Part shown: piece after piece, positions 6,278 to 13,853 of the stretch | How the letters are laid out: each line of letters starts with the position of its first letter | Position numbering within the stretch: the stretch's first letter is position 1 | DNA from: CAZGMJ01 sp964526785 | GTDB lineage: Bacteria > Planctomycetota > Phycisphaerae > Sedimentisphaerales > Anaerobacaceae | DNA length: 25,797 nt | Assembly: GCA_964526785.1 (NCBI GenBank) | Contig: CAZGMJ010000073.1 | Location: forward strand, 1 to 25,797 | Direction: 5' to 3' | Made by a program: the position numbers and the translations under genes | The notes under the pieces: model-generated | The model's database searches: none | Told to the model about the DNA's origin: nothing | What the model saw: only the letters and a program-made list of their open reading frames with translations

Positions 6278-8731
6278 TCAATTGACACCGCGAACGCGCA
6301 TCTGCAGCGAGAACAGCGACTTCTGGGCGGTAATGAACAGCGTGTGACGGTCCTCGCCGCCGAAACAAACGTTCGCCGTCCAGCCTGCATCTATCGGGAT
6401 ATGCTCGATCTTCTCGCCGGCCGGATTGAAAACGGTCACTCCCTTGCCCGTCAGGTACACGTTTCCTTCATTGTCGATTGTCATCCCGTCCGAGCCCATC
6501 GAACAGAACAACTTCTTGTTGCTCAGCGTACCGTCTTCCTCGATGGTGTAACTGTACGTCTTCTTGTCGCGAATATCGGCGACGTAGAGCGTCTTCCCAT
6601 CGGGCGTGCCCACGATGCCGTTTGGCTGGACAAGATCGTTAGTCACGCGCTTGAGCGTCTTGTAATCGGCGGAAAGAAAGTACACGTGCTGGCCATCCTG
6701 CTGCATCGCGGGATCACGGGTCCAGTAGGGTCTCTTGTACAGAGGATCGGTGAAGTAGATGCCGCCGTCCGGCCGTTCCCAGAGGTCATTTGGGCCGTTG
6801 AGCTTCTTGCCCTTGTAATCCTTAACCAGTACTTTGGTATTGCCGTTCATGTCGATCAGCCAGAGCTCGTTGTCCAAATCCGCACAGGCCAGCAGATTGC
6901 CGTTGTGATCGAAATACAGGCCGTTTGCCCGCCCCGGGCTCTCATGAAATAGAACCAGTTCCTCGTCCACGGTCCATTTCCAGATCCGATTATTGGGCTG
7001 GTCCGTGAAGTATACGTTGCCCTCGGCGTCCACGGCAGGTCCTTCGGTGAACTTGAAGCCGTCGGCCAGTTCGACCACCTCCGCACCCGCCGCGATGATC
7101 CCTTCGCCGTCTTCCTTACCTGCCCGGCTGATGGCAATCAACTCGATGCCGCGGTCCTTGCCGAGATTACGCGAATACTGCTTGTTCTTCGCGTTGTTCC
7201 AGTGCTCGTGCACACCCAGACTCCCGAGCCGCTTGACGTCCCCGGCGTGGTCCGGGTCGTAGAACGTTCCCGATGGTGGATTATCCGCCATCGCCGCCTC
7301 GCGCAGATAGTCATTCGTTCCCGCCATACGAGCCATTTCGGGATACTCCTCGCCGAGCAGATCGAGTCCCACCGAATCAACCGCCACCGGATCCTGCGAC
7401 GCCAGCAGGCTGGCTGTCCAGTGCCCGTTGAACGGAGCGGATTTCCACCTCAGCGGTACGCGGTCACGCGGGTGCCGGCCGCAGTAGAGCCCGTCCACCA
7501 GATACAGCACCGTCTTGCCGCCGATGTGCGCATGGCCCATCAGGTCCACCAGGTTTCGGTAGATACCCGTCTTCTTCGAGAACGCATTGGGATGAAGATT
7601 GTGGAAACCCTCCTCGACCGGCGTGCGGCACAGCGTCCCGTAATGATTCTTCGCACACAGCGTCACGCCTGCGCCGCCGTGTGCTTTGAGATTCGCCAGG
7701 TTGATCACATAATCCGCCTTGGCGAAATAATCAGGGATATGATCCTGCTTGATGTCTTGCGGTTTGCAACTCCAGTAGAATGGAATCGAGGACGGTCCGA
7801 GCTTGACCCTTCCGTGTCCGCCCCCATAACCCCCGTAGTTGACGTTGGGATAGACGCGGTGCAGGATATCGTAGTACTCCTTTGCGAAGTAACCGAGCGT
7901 ATCGCCGATGGTGATGTCCGCCTGGCGGATCCCAACCGTATCCACGAGTTGCCGCAACAGTGCGAGCATGGTTTGAGGCGATGTGTTCATGTAGTTGGCG
8001 TGTTCGGTTATCGCGTAGTTTTCGGGATCGACAGAACCGAGGTTCCACAGGAAACCCACGAAGTTCACTTTCACCGCGATCTTCTGGCCCCGCTTATAGC
8101 CGCCCCCTCTGCCATGTATCTTGTTGTGGTGCGCAAATACCCGCTCCCATGCTTCCTTGTCGCTGCCGGCTCCCGCCAGATTCCGGATCGCGTCTGACAG
8201 CATGCGCTCGACGCGCCGCTGATCCGTCTTTCCGTTCTGCCACCAGTGACCGTCCTCCGGGCCGTGCCAAACCGTGGCCTGCGGGTCATGTACCCACACG
8301 ACCCGCCCCGGGTGAATTCCCTTCCCCTCGCCCACGGGCTTGTTCGCTTCCGGCTCCCGGCCCATCACGACCTGCTCGTCGCCGCTGCCGGCCGCCAGAA
8401 AGACAGCACCGGCCCCGGCCAGCACTGCCAGTCCCGCTGCCAGATAACGTCCGCGAACTGCGCTGAGTTTCGCCCTGCGAAACGCCCGCCAGGAAACGAA
8501 CAGACCCAGGAGCCACACGACAAAACTCGACGCAACAGGAAAAGCGACCCGCTGACACGGATACGTTGCGCGCGTCGGCTTTGGAATGACACGGATGAGA
8601 AACCAGATCAGCGCCGCCATACCCGCCATTATCGCTCCCGCTCGCACCATTAATCCGACGAACTTCTGCTTTTCAGTGGCGCCGTCGTCTGTGGTACTGG
8701 AACCGCGGCGGATATTCTTAAAGACAGGCAT
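6278..8731 (-). CDS. Membrane-anchored DUF362/SMP-30 fusion protein
   Basis: This 817-residue protein has three parts. Residues about 30-115 contain three hydrophobic segments (about 30-48, 65-83, 96-114). Residues about 140-535 are a DUF362 domain with KIAVKVNFVGF, DITIGDTLGYF, YVINLANLKAHGGAGVTLCA, KNHYGTLC and SQDPVAVDSVGLDLLG. Residues about 550-817 are an SMP-30/gluconolactonase propeller with all four metal ligands in place (E563 in FTEGPA, N648 in PNDLW, N704 in QPNGI, D748 in GSDGM). ATG at 8731 is chosen over the longer frame from 8785 because GGAGGTG lies 5 bp upstream. It is the first gene of the cluster and the next gene begins 17 bp after it. Its two catalytic-type domains match the two separate genes at 2891-3964 and 4035-4916. 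With an odd number of helices, the large domains could lie on the outer side of the membrane; that topology is inference. Confidence 0.85.
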   Translation of the reverse strand: MPVFKNIRRGSSTTDDGATEKQKFVGLMVRAGAIMAGMAALIWFLIRVIPKPTRATYPCQRVAFPVASSFVVWLLGLFVSWRAFRRAKLSAVRGRYLAAGLAVLAGAGAVFLAAGSGDEQVVMGREPEANKPVGEGKGIHPGRVVWVHDPQATVWHGPEDGHWWQNGKTDQRRVERMLSDAIRNLAGAGSDKEAWERVFAHHNKIHGRGGGYKRGQKIAVKVNFVGFLWNLGSVDPENYAITEHANYMNTSPQTMLALLRQLVDTVGIRQADITIGDTLGYFAKEYYDILHRVYPNVNYGGYGGGHGRVKLGPSSIPFYWSCKPQDIKQDHIPDYFAKADYVINLANLKAHGGAGVTLCAKNHYGTLCRTPVEEGFHNLHPNAFSKKTGIYRNLVDLMGHAHIGGKTVLYLVDGLYCGRHPRDRVPLRWKSAPFNGHWTASLLASQDPVAVDSVGLDLLGEEYPEMARMAGTNDYLREAAMADNPPSGTFYDPDHAGDVKRLGSLGVHEHWNNAKNKQYSRNLGKDRGIELIAISRAGKEDGEGIIAAGAEVVELADGFKFTEGPAVDAEGNVYFTDQPNNRIWKWTVDEELVLFHESPGRANGLYFDHNGNLLACADLDNELWLIDMNGNTKVLVKDYKGKKLNGPNDLWERPDGGIYFTDPLYKRPYWTRDPAMQQDGQHVYFLSADYKTLKRVTNDLVQPNGIVGTPDGKTLYVADIRDKKTYSYTIEEDGTLSNKKLFCSMGSDGMTIDNEGNVYLTGKGVTVFNPAGEKIEHIPIDAGWTANVCFGGEDRHTLFITAQKSLFSLQMRVRGVN

Positions 8732-8793
8732 CGGTACACCTCCAGACAAATTCGAACCTGAAAAAACCAGGGCCCCAAAGGCCATATATTCAA

Positions 8794-8822
8794 ATTCTAC
8801 GACGACCGCTGTGCAGCGCCAA
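8794..8822 (-). promoter_or_regulatory. Candidate sigma70-type promoter of the DUF362/SMP-30 operon
   Basis: On the minus strand, TTGGCG (8822-8817) is followed after 17 bp by TAGAAT (8799-8794). Four of six and five of six bases match the sigma70 consensus. It lies about 60 bp before the ATG at 8731. This is inferred by eye and no start site is known. Confidence 0.3.
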
Positions 8823-9252
8823 GCGCAAATAGCTGGCTCTGAAACGCGATATTTGCCGAGAAGCGACGGAGCTGTCCGGCCGTTTCACAGTACCTGCGAT
8901 CGCAGATTTCTCTTGATCTCAGTAGGACCTTTTTGCTACTGTGAGAGTGGAGAATCCGGGTGATTCTTTGACTCTACCTCAATTCGTTAATGCTCGTTCA
9001 AAGGGCCGTATAGAGCCTGGGCGGTAGTATTCTGCGCTGTCTGCGCGACCCGGTTCACGACATGCCTGCGAAGTTCCCACTTTCCGCCTGTCGGCAGATC
9101 GGGAATTGATGACGCTGCAGGCGTATGATCCATCCGCACCAGATTTATCGTGGCTCCTGAAGTGCGCGCTGATTCTGTCCGCAGGTGCGTTTGAGTTGCC
9201 TGCGCATGGCAGGCGTATGAGGTGCCAGTGGCTATATGCCCACGCGCTCTGG
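8823..9252. other. 430-bp gap without a recognised gene
   Basis: This stretch lies between the 5' end of the DUF362/SMP-30 operon and the stop of the MgtC-like gene. I see no tRNA, terminator with T-run or credible ORF. It contains a perfect 12-bp palindrome (ctgcgatcgcag, 8894-8905) and a 6-bp hairpin near 9198-9214 (gcctgc, 5-nt loop, gcaggc), neither with a clear role. Confidence 0.4.
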
Positions 9253-9708
9253 CTACGGTTGCCGTTGCGAATCCGTTCCATGCTTCTGCTCGCGCGCTCG
9301 CCTCAACATATTCTCCACGCGCCGAAGCCCCACCAGAACCAGGATGCCGGTGCCCGTTGTGACGGCTGCCAGGCCGAAGTAATGCGCTCCGCAGGCCATT
9401 CCGACAGCCGCGACCAGCCATATCGTCGCAGCCGTCGTCAAACCGAAGATGCCTCCCCGGTCCTGGATGATCGCCCCGGCCCCGAGAAAACCAACGCCGC
9501 TGACGATCTGCGCAGAAATCCGCGTAGTTGAATCGTCCGAGCCGAGGCCTAACTGCCGGGAGACAACCGTAAAGATCGCCGCGCCGAGGCAGATCATAAT
9601 GTTCGTCCGCATCCCTGCGACCTTACCGCTCAATTCGCGTTCCAATCCGATCACGCTGCCGAGCACTACCGCCAGTATTATTCCGAACATGTCTGCGGGC
9701 CAGGTCAT
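9253..9708 (-). CDS. MgtC/SapB family membrane protein
   Basis: This 151-residue protein has the MgtC/SapB domain (PF02308). Conserved elements are GSVIGLEREL (17-26), the GMRTNIMICLGAAIFT segment (32-47), ISAQIVSGVGFLGAGAII (64-81) and FGLTTAATIWLVAAVGMACG (88-107). About four membrane helices are expected. The family includes Salmonella MgtC, which helps growth at low magnesium and modulates F-ATPase, but many environmental members lack a known role. The soluble C-terminal ACT-like domain of full MgtC is absent, as in many short SapB-type members. A GGGAG lies 10 bp before the ATG. It follows the DHQ synthase II gene by 127 bp on the same strand. No magnesium-sensing leader was recognised. 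Confidence 0.88.
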   Translation of the reverse strand: MTWPADMFGIILAVVLGSVIGLERELSGKVAGMRTNIMICLGAAIFTVVSRQLGLGSDDSTTRISAQIVSGVGFLGAGAIIQDRGGIFGLTTAATIWLVAAVGMACGAHYFGLAAVTTGTGILVLVGLRRVENMLRRAREQKHGTDSQRQP

Positions 9709-9835
9709 TGCTTCTTGCTCCCATGTGGTTTTCTTGTGGTGTGCATATCGCCCTTATCTGTCTTTCCGAAACTCCACGCGTAGCTGGACCCCGCCACGAC
9801 AACTCGCTGTCGCAAGGACCGTCGAATCATAATTC

Positions 9836-10831
9836 CTATCTCTCGATCAGCGTCTCATCGACCTGCATGCCGAAATGCCTCCCGGCCTCTTCCAGGTGAA
9901 CCAGCGCCTTGTCGCCCGCCTTGAGACTCGTCGCCGCAACCGCCTCGCCGTCGGGCTGCACGAGTCGTATCGTCTCGGCGTTCTGCAGCACAAGACTGAT
10001 CGGCCGGCCCTCCGCCTCGGCTTCCACAAGCAACATCGGCCGCTTCTCGATTTTGTTTCTGCCCAGATACGCCACCTGCGTGCGGCCTTCCGCGTTGACC
10101 AGCATCACCTCGTCGCCCGCCTTGAGGTCCGCAAGGTACTTCGTCTTGCCCCCCGGCGCCAGCGTATAGGCGTGTACCGCCCCCGCATTCACCCGAAACG
10201 GCCGCGACGCGACGTACGGATTGTCGATGGACTCCGAATGCACCAGAAAGAAACCGCTGGCCGTATTGCCCACGAGCATCCCCTCGCCCAGCCCCATCTG
10301 CGTGCACGTATCCAGACAGCAGCGATCTCCCATCCCCAGTTGCCGCGTTCCCGTAATCGTCCCCGCCAGGAGCGATACGGCGTCCCCGACCCCGTGCACG
10401 ATCTCCGCGCACCGTTTGATCTCATTGATGTCGCTGGTCTTTAGGACGACCCCGTCGACGCCTTTCTCCAGTATCTCCACCATCAGCTTCGCCTGCTCGC
10501 TGTTGTCCACCTGCACGAGCATGTTCTCCCCCCGTCGGGCCAGTAGATTCTCGATGGGAATGATCGTCCAGTCGAGCATCTTGAGCACGACCGTCTTGTC
10601 GGCCGGAACGGAAGCCGCCTTGTCTTCGCCCGCCTTGTCGGCAATATCGATGAACTCCACGTCCCGCCCGGGCCGGATATCCCCGTCGTCGCTGACCACC
10701 TTGATCCGCCCGAACTGCCGCACCTTTTCGCCGTCGCCTTCGTTGAGAACCAGCGCTTCGGCTCCGCTCTCCAGCGCCGTAATGGCGATTTCCTTTTCGT
10801 ACGGTATTACGTCAACCCATAATTTTTTCAT
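9836..10831 (-). CDS. 3-dehydroquinate synthase II (archaeal-type)
   Basis: This 331-residue protein matches 3-dehydroquinate synthase II (PF01959). In Methanocaldococcus (MJ1249) the enzyme performs NAD-dependent oxidative deamination and cyclisation of 2-amino-3,7-dideoxy-D-threo-hept-6-ulosonate to 3-dehydroquinate. This feeds the shikimate pathway without DAHP synthase or classical AroB. Evidence includes the LKMLDWTIIPIENLLA segment, KTSDINEIK, DRCCLDTCTQMGLGEGMLVG, ASGFFLVHSES and PYVASRPFRVNAGAVHAYTL, all hallmark stretches at full length. The N-terminal MKKLWVDVIPY is also typical. A GGAG lies 10 bp before the ATG. The partner ADH synthase (MJ0400-like) is not in the window. The gene is divergent from the Gfo/Idh/MocA gene and followed by the MgtC-like gene. 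In bacteria the family is uncommon and is known from some anaerobes and planctomycetes. Confidence 0.93.
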   Translation of the reverse strand: MKKLWVDVIPYEKEIAITALESGAEALVLNEGDGEKVRQFGRIKVVSDDGDIRPGRDVEFIDIADKAGEDKAASVPADKTVVLKMLDWTIIPIENLLARRGENMLVQVDNSEQAKLMVEILEKGVDGVVLKTSDINEIKRCAEIVHGVGDAVSLLAGTITGTRQLGMGDRCCLDTCTQMGLGEGMLVGNTASGFFLVHSESIDNPYVASRPFRVNAGAVHAYTLAPGGKTKYLADLKAGDEVMLVNAEGRTQVAYLGRNKIEKRPMLLVEAEAEGRPISLVLQNAETIRLVQPDGEAVAATSLKAGDKALVHLEEAGRHFGMQVDETLIER

Positions 10832-11097
10832 TTCTGTTCAGCTCCGTTTCTTCGATTCAAATATGCCTGCCCCAGAGTCTAACGCCTGTATCGCACCACT
10901 TCAACGAATTAACCGTACGACTGCACCCGTGCCTGGGGCGCGTTTGCCGGATTTGCCGCGAGTACCAACGCCGCATGCACGTGCGCGCCGATGCCAGGCC
11001 CTGCGCTGCGCCCTGCCTTGCCATAACCGCCTCTTTCTGGTAAACCAGCGTAGTCACGCTCCGGTCACTCGCAACAAATGGATGAAAGGGTCGGATC
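10832..11097. other. Divergent intergenic region (266 bp)
   Basis: This region separates the DHQ synthase II gene (-) from the oxidoreductase gene (+), so it should hold two outward promoters. I could not assign convincing -35/-10 pairs, operators or an RNA gene by eye. Confidence 0.35.
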
Positions 11098-12390
11098 ATG
11101 GTCAACAAGACGACGTGCAACCGCAGGGCCTTCATGAATTGGGCGGCCAGAGGAATTGCGCTGCCATACATCGTCCCGGCCTCAGTATTTGGAGCCGGCG
11201 GTGCTGCCCCGCCCAGCGAACGGATCACCATCGGTTGCATCGGCGTGGGAGGCCGGTGCAGGAAGAACATGATGAACTTCATGGGACACCCGGACTGCCG
11301 ACTCGTCGCCGTTTGCGACGTGGATCGTAATCGGCTCGAAGAGGCCGCACGCATGGTCCGCGACAAATACGGCCCCGACTCCTGCCGCTCTTATCATGAT
11401 TACCGCGATCTTCTCGCTCGCGATGATATCGACGCCGTCCTGATCGCAAGCCCCGACCAATGGCATGTCATTCAATCCGTTGAAGCGGCCCGAGCCGGCA
11501 AGGACATCTTCCTCGAAAAGCCGCTCGGCCTCAGCGTCCGCGAGGATATCGCATTGCGCGACGCCGTCGAGCGATACGAACGTGTCTTTCAGTTCGGTAC
11601 CCAGCAGCGTTCCGACCGCAACTTTCGCTTCGCCTGCGAACTGGTCCACAACGGTCGGATAGGCAGGCTGCGGAGGATCGTCGCCTCAGTGCCCGCCAGC
11701 CGTGCAGTGGATTCTTATGGACCGACTGATGTGCCGCCCGAACTCGATTACGAGATGTGGGTCGGCCCCGCCAGATGGATGCCGTACACGCAGGGCGTCG
11801 TGGGCACGTGCGGCCGCTGGGGACACGTCAGCAACTTCTCGCTCGGCTGGGTCACCACCTGGGGTATTCACCATGCGGATATAGCCCAGTGGGGCAACGA
11901 TTGCGACCGCAGCGGCCCGGTTCGCATAGAAGGCTCCGGCGTCTTCCCGAACAATGGACTGTACGACTGCGCCACCGCATGGGACATGAAGCTGACATAC
12001 GCCAACGGGGTGGTCCTGCACTTCGTGGACAATGCAAAGCACCGCCAGGGCGTGCGGTTCGAAGGTACCGACGGCTGGGTATTCGTCAAACGCGGCGCAA
12101 TCGAGGCCAATCCAAAGTCCCTGCTCAGCGAGACTATCGGCCCCGGCGAAAAGCATCTCGCCGCCAGCAACGATCACTGGCGGAACTTCCTCGACTGCGT
12201 CAGGAGCCGGCGTACGCCCGTATCCTCCATCGATGCCGCCGTCCGCTCCGATACGGTCTGCCACCTCAGCGATATCGCGATGCGACTGGGCCGCCCGCTG
12301 CAGTGGGACCCCGACGCCGAAGACTTCGTAAACGACCCCGGAGCGAGCGGCATGCTCCTACGCTCCATGCGCGCCCCCTGGCGCCTGTAG
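11098..12390 (+). CDS. Gfo/Idh/MocA family oxidoreductase with Tat-like signal
   Basis: This is a 430-residue NAD(P)-dependent oxidoreductase of the Gfo/Idh/MocA family, whose members oxidise or reduce sugars, inositols and related alcohols. The N-terminus has a twin-arginine-like signal (CNRRAFMNWAARGIALP), as in many planctomycete members. The Rossmann motif follows at about 43-53 (ITIGCIGVGGR), then AVCDVD, VLIASPDQWH and the catalytic-type EKP in FLEKPLGLSVRED (about 140). The C-terminal half has WVTTWGIHHADIAQWG, containing the conserved histidines of the substrate domain. A GAAAGG lies 8 bp before the ATG. It is transcribed away from DHQ synthase II and ends next to the RHS/pseudopilin scar at 12432. 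No sugar operon is adjacent, so the substrate is unknown. Export of a nucleotide-dependent enzyme implies a tightly bound cofactor; this is inference from the signal. Confidence 0.9.
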   Translation: MVNKTTCNRRAFMNWAARGIALPYIVPASVFGAGGAAPPSERITIGCIGVGGRCRKNMMNFMGHPDCRLVAVCDVDRNRLEEAARMVRDKYGPDSCRSYHDYRDLLARDDIDAVLIASPDQWHVIQSVEAARAGKDIFLEKPLGLSVREDIALRDAVERYERVFQFGTQQRSDRNFRFACELVHNGRIGRLRRIVASVPASRAVDSYGPTDVPPELDYEMWVGPARWMPYTQGVVGTCGRWGHVSNFSLGWVTTWGIHHADIAQWGNDCDRSGPVRIEGSGVFPNNGLYDCATAWDMKLTYANGVVLHFVDNAKHRQGVRFEGTDGWVFVKRGAIEANPKSLLSETIGPGEKHLAASNDHWRNFLDCVRSRRTPVSSIDAAVRSDTVCHLSDIAMRLGRPLQWDPDAEDFVNDPGASGMLLRSMRAPWRL

Positions 12391-12431
12391 CACGAGCACG
12401 TTCCCGACTGTGCCGCCGGTACGGTCGTCCG

Positions 12432-12507
12432 CCGATTGCGGTCATGGTAATGCAACGTCGACTCGCTTGCGCGCCCTTCTCCAATAGTCCTTGAACCTGC
12501 GCATCCA
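12432..12507 (-). repeat. Remnant of a pseudopilin 3' end plus its downstream spacer (copy A)
   Basis: This segment of about 76 bp is nearly the same as 14849-14924, where it forms the last codons of a pseudopilin gene plus the following spacer. Here the minus strand still reads WMRRFKDY, but the stop codon is changed (TGA to TGG) and the segment is joined directly to an RHS fragment. It shows that a pseudopilin gene once ended here or that its tail was copied here by recombination. Confidence 0.75.
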
Positions 12508-12630
12508 CATACGCGACAATAACCTGATCGCCATCGTAACAGTACCACGTATCAACCGCCAGGTGTTTCTTCACACGCCTGCCTGCAAAGTCATATTTGT
12601 AAGAAACGGAAGGCGACGTGGCGCTCGTCA
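12505..12630 (-). repeat. 126-bp RHS direct repeat, copy A
   Basis: This is nearly identical to 14711-14836 in the same orientation, with five mismatches counted by eye. It encodes the shared RHS stretch LTSATSPSVSYKYDFAGRR to YCYDGDQVI in both RHS fragments, in the same reading frame. Confidence 0.9.
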
Positions 12631-12937
12631 GGCGGTTCTCGCAGTCGTAGGTATACGTGTAGGTGCCGTCTCCCGTGAGATTGCCGTTGTTGTCATACGA
12701 GTAACTCGTCCCGCCAACAGAATTGTATTGATTCAAATCGTTACTGGCGTAGCTGGTCGTACTCGAGGCAACAACACTGGTTCTGTTACCCAGATCGTCG
12801 TAGTCGTAGGCGACCGTCGACGAATCGGGATAGTTGGCATCGGTCACTTGATAGAGGCAATCGTACTGGTACTCATGCAGGTCGGTGCTGTTGAAGGTCA
12901 TGTCCAGCCGGTTGCCCACGTCATCACGCCCGGTCAA
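12505..12937 (-). pseudogene. RHS-repeat protein fragment 1 (core, no tip)
   Basis: The minus strand encodes about 144 residues of RHS/YD-repeat sequence: DDVGNRLDM, YDCLYQVTDANYPD, YDYDDLGNRTSV, LNQYNSVGGTSYSYDNNGN, TYTYDCENRLTSATSP, then KYDFAGRRVKKHLAVDTWYC. It lacks an N-terminus; the frame begins near a TTG at 12937 with no ribosome-binding site. It also lacks the RHS C-terminal hallmark and breaks off after YDGDQVIVAYV, where it runs into the pseudopilin-tail remnant. Its last 126 bp match the beginning of fragment 2 at 14711-14836. RHS proteins are large secreted or contact-dependent toxins or wall proteins; this piece alone is unlikely to function. It may serve as a recombination donor. 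Confidence 0.8.
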
Positions 12938-12958
12938 ACAGCATTGTAACGTAATCCA

Positions 12959-12981
12959 GTATCCTGTCCCCGGAATTCCCC
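12959..12981. other. Possible mobile-element scar at the RHS fragment boundary
   Basis: The plus strand reads gtatcctgtccccggaattc and the minus strand ggaattccggggacag. From memory, this string resembles a motif often seen beside REP-associated tyrosine transposase (IS200-like) elements. No transposase gene is present. It lies exactly between the end of the TPR gene and the point where RHS sequence starts, so it may mark a rearrangement breakpoint. This is a weak identification. Confidence 0.3.
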
Positions 12982-12992
12982 ACCGCTGACTG

Positions 12993-13823
12993 TCACAGCT
13001 TTCCCGGGTACATACAGAAGTCCGTAAAGCGCGGATTTCGGTCTCTAAGCACTTCTTCTGCGAGAGAACGCGTGGAGTCTGGGAGCGTTGTTTTCAGACA
13101 TCTCCTGTCAAACTCCTCTGTGTCTTCGGCCGCGACGAATTCATATCCCAGCTCCGCGATACCTGCTCTTAGTCTTGCGATGGCCTCGTTATGGGTGCGT
13201 GCCATAACCAATCCGTTCGTGAAGCCTCTATTGTACTTCACGCGTCGGCCTACTGAGGGCTTTCTGATCTCCAAGAGAGATATCCACATCCTCAGGGAAC
13301 GGCGTCTTGCCTGCCCCTTGAGCTTTTTGATGCAATGAAGCTTAGCCCGTGCCAAGTCAGGCCCGTAGTAAAACAATCGGTCATGACACTGGGCGACATA
13401 GCCTTCAAGCATCTTGACAGCCAGAGCAAACTTGTCAAGCTGTATGTAGCAGAGCGCAAGATCAAATCGAGATTCATTCTGAAACTGTTTTGCCTTGTCA
13501 TTAGACCAATGCATGCGCGCAGCAATCGTCGCAACCTTATACCTCAGAATCCTTCTATGCAGCTTCATTGCATCGGCAAAGTGTTCGTTCATGTAGAGCG
13601 ATCTGGCGTAATCCCACAGAACCAGAGGATTCGTCGGAGCAAGAGCATACGCTCTGCTACTGACCTCGAGCGCCTTCGGGTATTTCCCTTCCTCAAAGTA
13701 CACATAGGCGAGACTGGCCAAGAGGATCACATCCTCCGGTTGCTTGCGTATTCTGCGCAACAGTTGTCTGCGAGTGAGGGGTGCTGGGTGGCTTTCGTGC
13801 GAATCTTCAGGATTGGCAATCAT
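12993..13823 (-). CDS. TPR-like protein beside RHS tip; possible immunity/partner protein
   Basis: This 276-residue protein has helical TPR-type repeats in its first half (EDVILLASLAYVYFEEGKYP then KALEVSSRAYALAPTNPLVL, followed by a second repeat pair). The second half is rich in Arg/Lys and not recognised. No signal peptide or membrane helix is seen, so it is probably cytoplasmic. ATG at 13823 is chosen because GGGAGG lies 5 bp upstream; the GTG two codons earlier would overlap that site. It starts 30 bp after the stop of the RHS tip fragment on the same strand, the position where immunity genes of polymorphic toxins normally lie. The immunity role is inference from position only. It is larger than most immunity proteins, so a chaperone or unrelated TPR protein is also possible. 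Confidence 0.75.
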   Translation of the reverse strand: MIANPEDSHESHPAPLTRRQLLRRIRKQPEDVILLASLAYVYFEEGKYPKALEVSSRAYALAPTNPLVLWDYARSLYMNEHFADAMKLHRRILRYKVATIAARMHWSNDKAKQFQNESRFDLALCYIQLDKFALAVKMLEGYVAQCHDRLFYYGPDLARAKLHCIKKLKGQARRRSLRMWISLLEIRKPSVGRRVKYNRGFTNGLVMARTHNEAIARLRAGIAELGYEFVAAEDTEEFDRRCLKTTLPDSTRSLAEEVLRDRNPRFTDFCMYPGKL

Positions 13824-13853
13824 ATCCACCTCCCTAGAGTCTTACTTCTTCTC

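Noticed and set aside
7202..8197. 331-codon plus-strand ORF inside the DUF362/SMP-30 fusion
   Set aside because: Antisense shadow; His/Arg/Val-rich translation without domain features, while the opposite strand has clear motifs.
8894..8905. 12-bp perfect palindrome as an operator
   Set aside because: It is a single short palindrome far from any assigned promoter; not enough to call a site.
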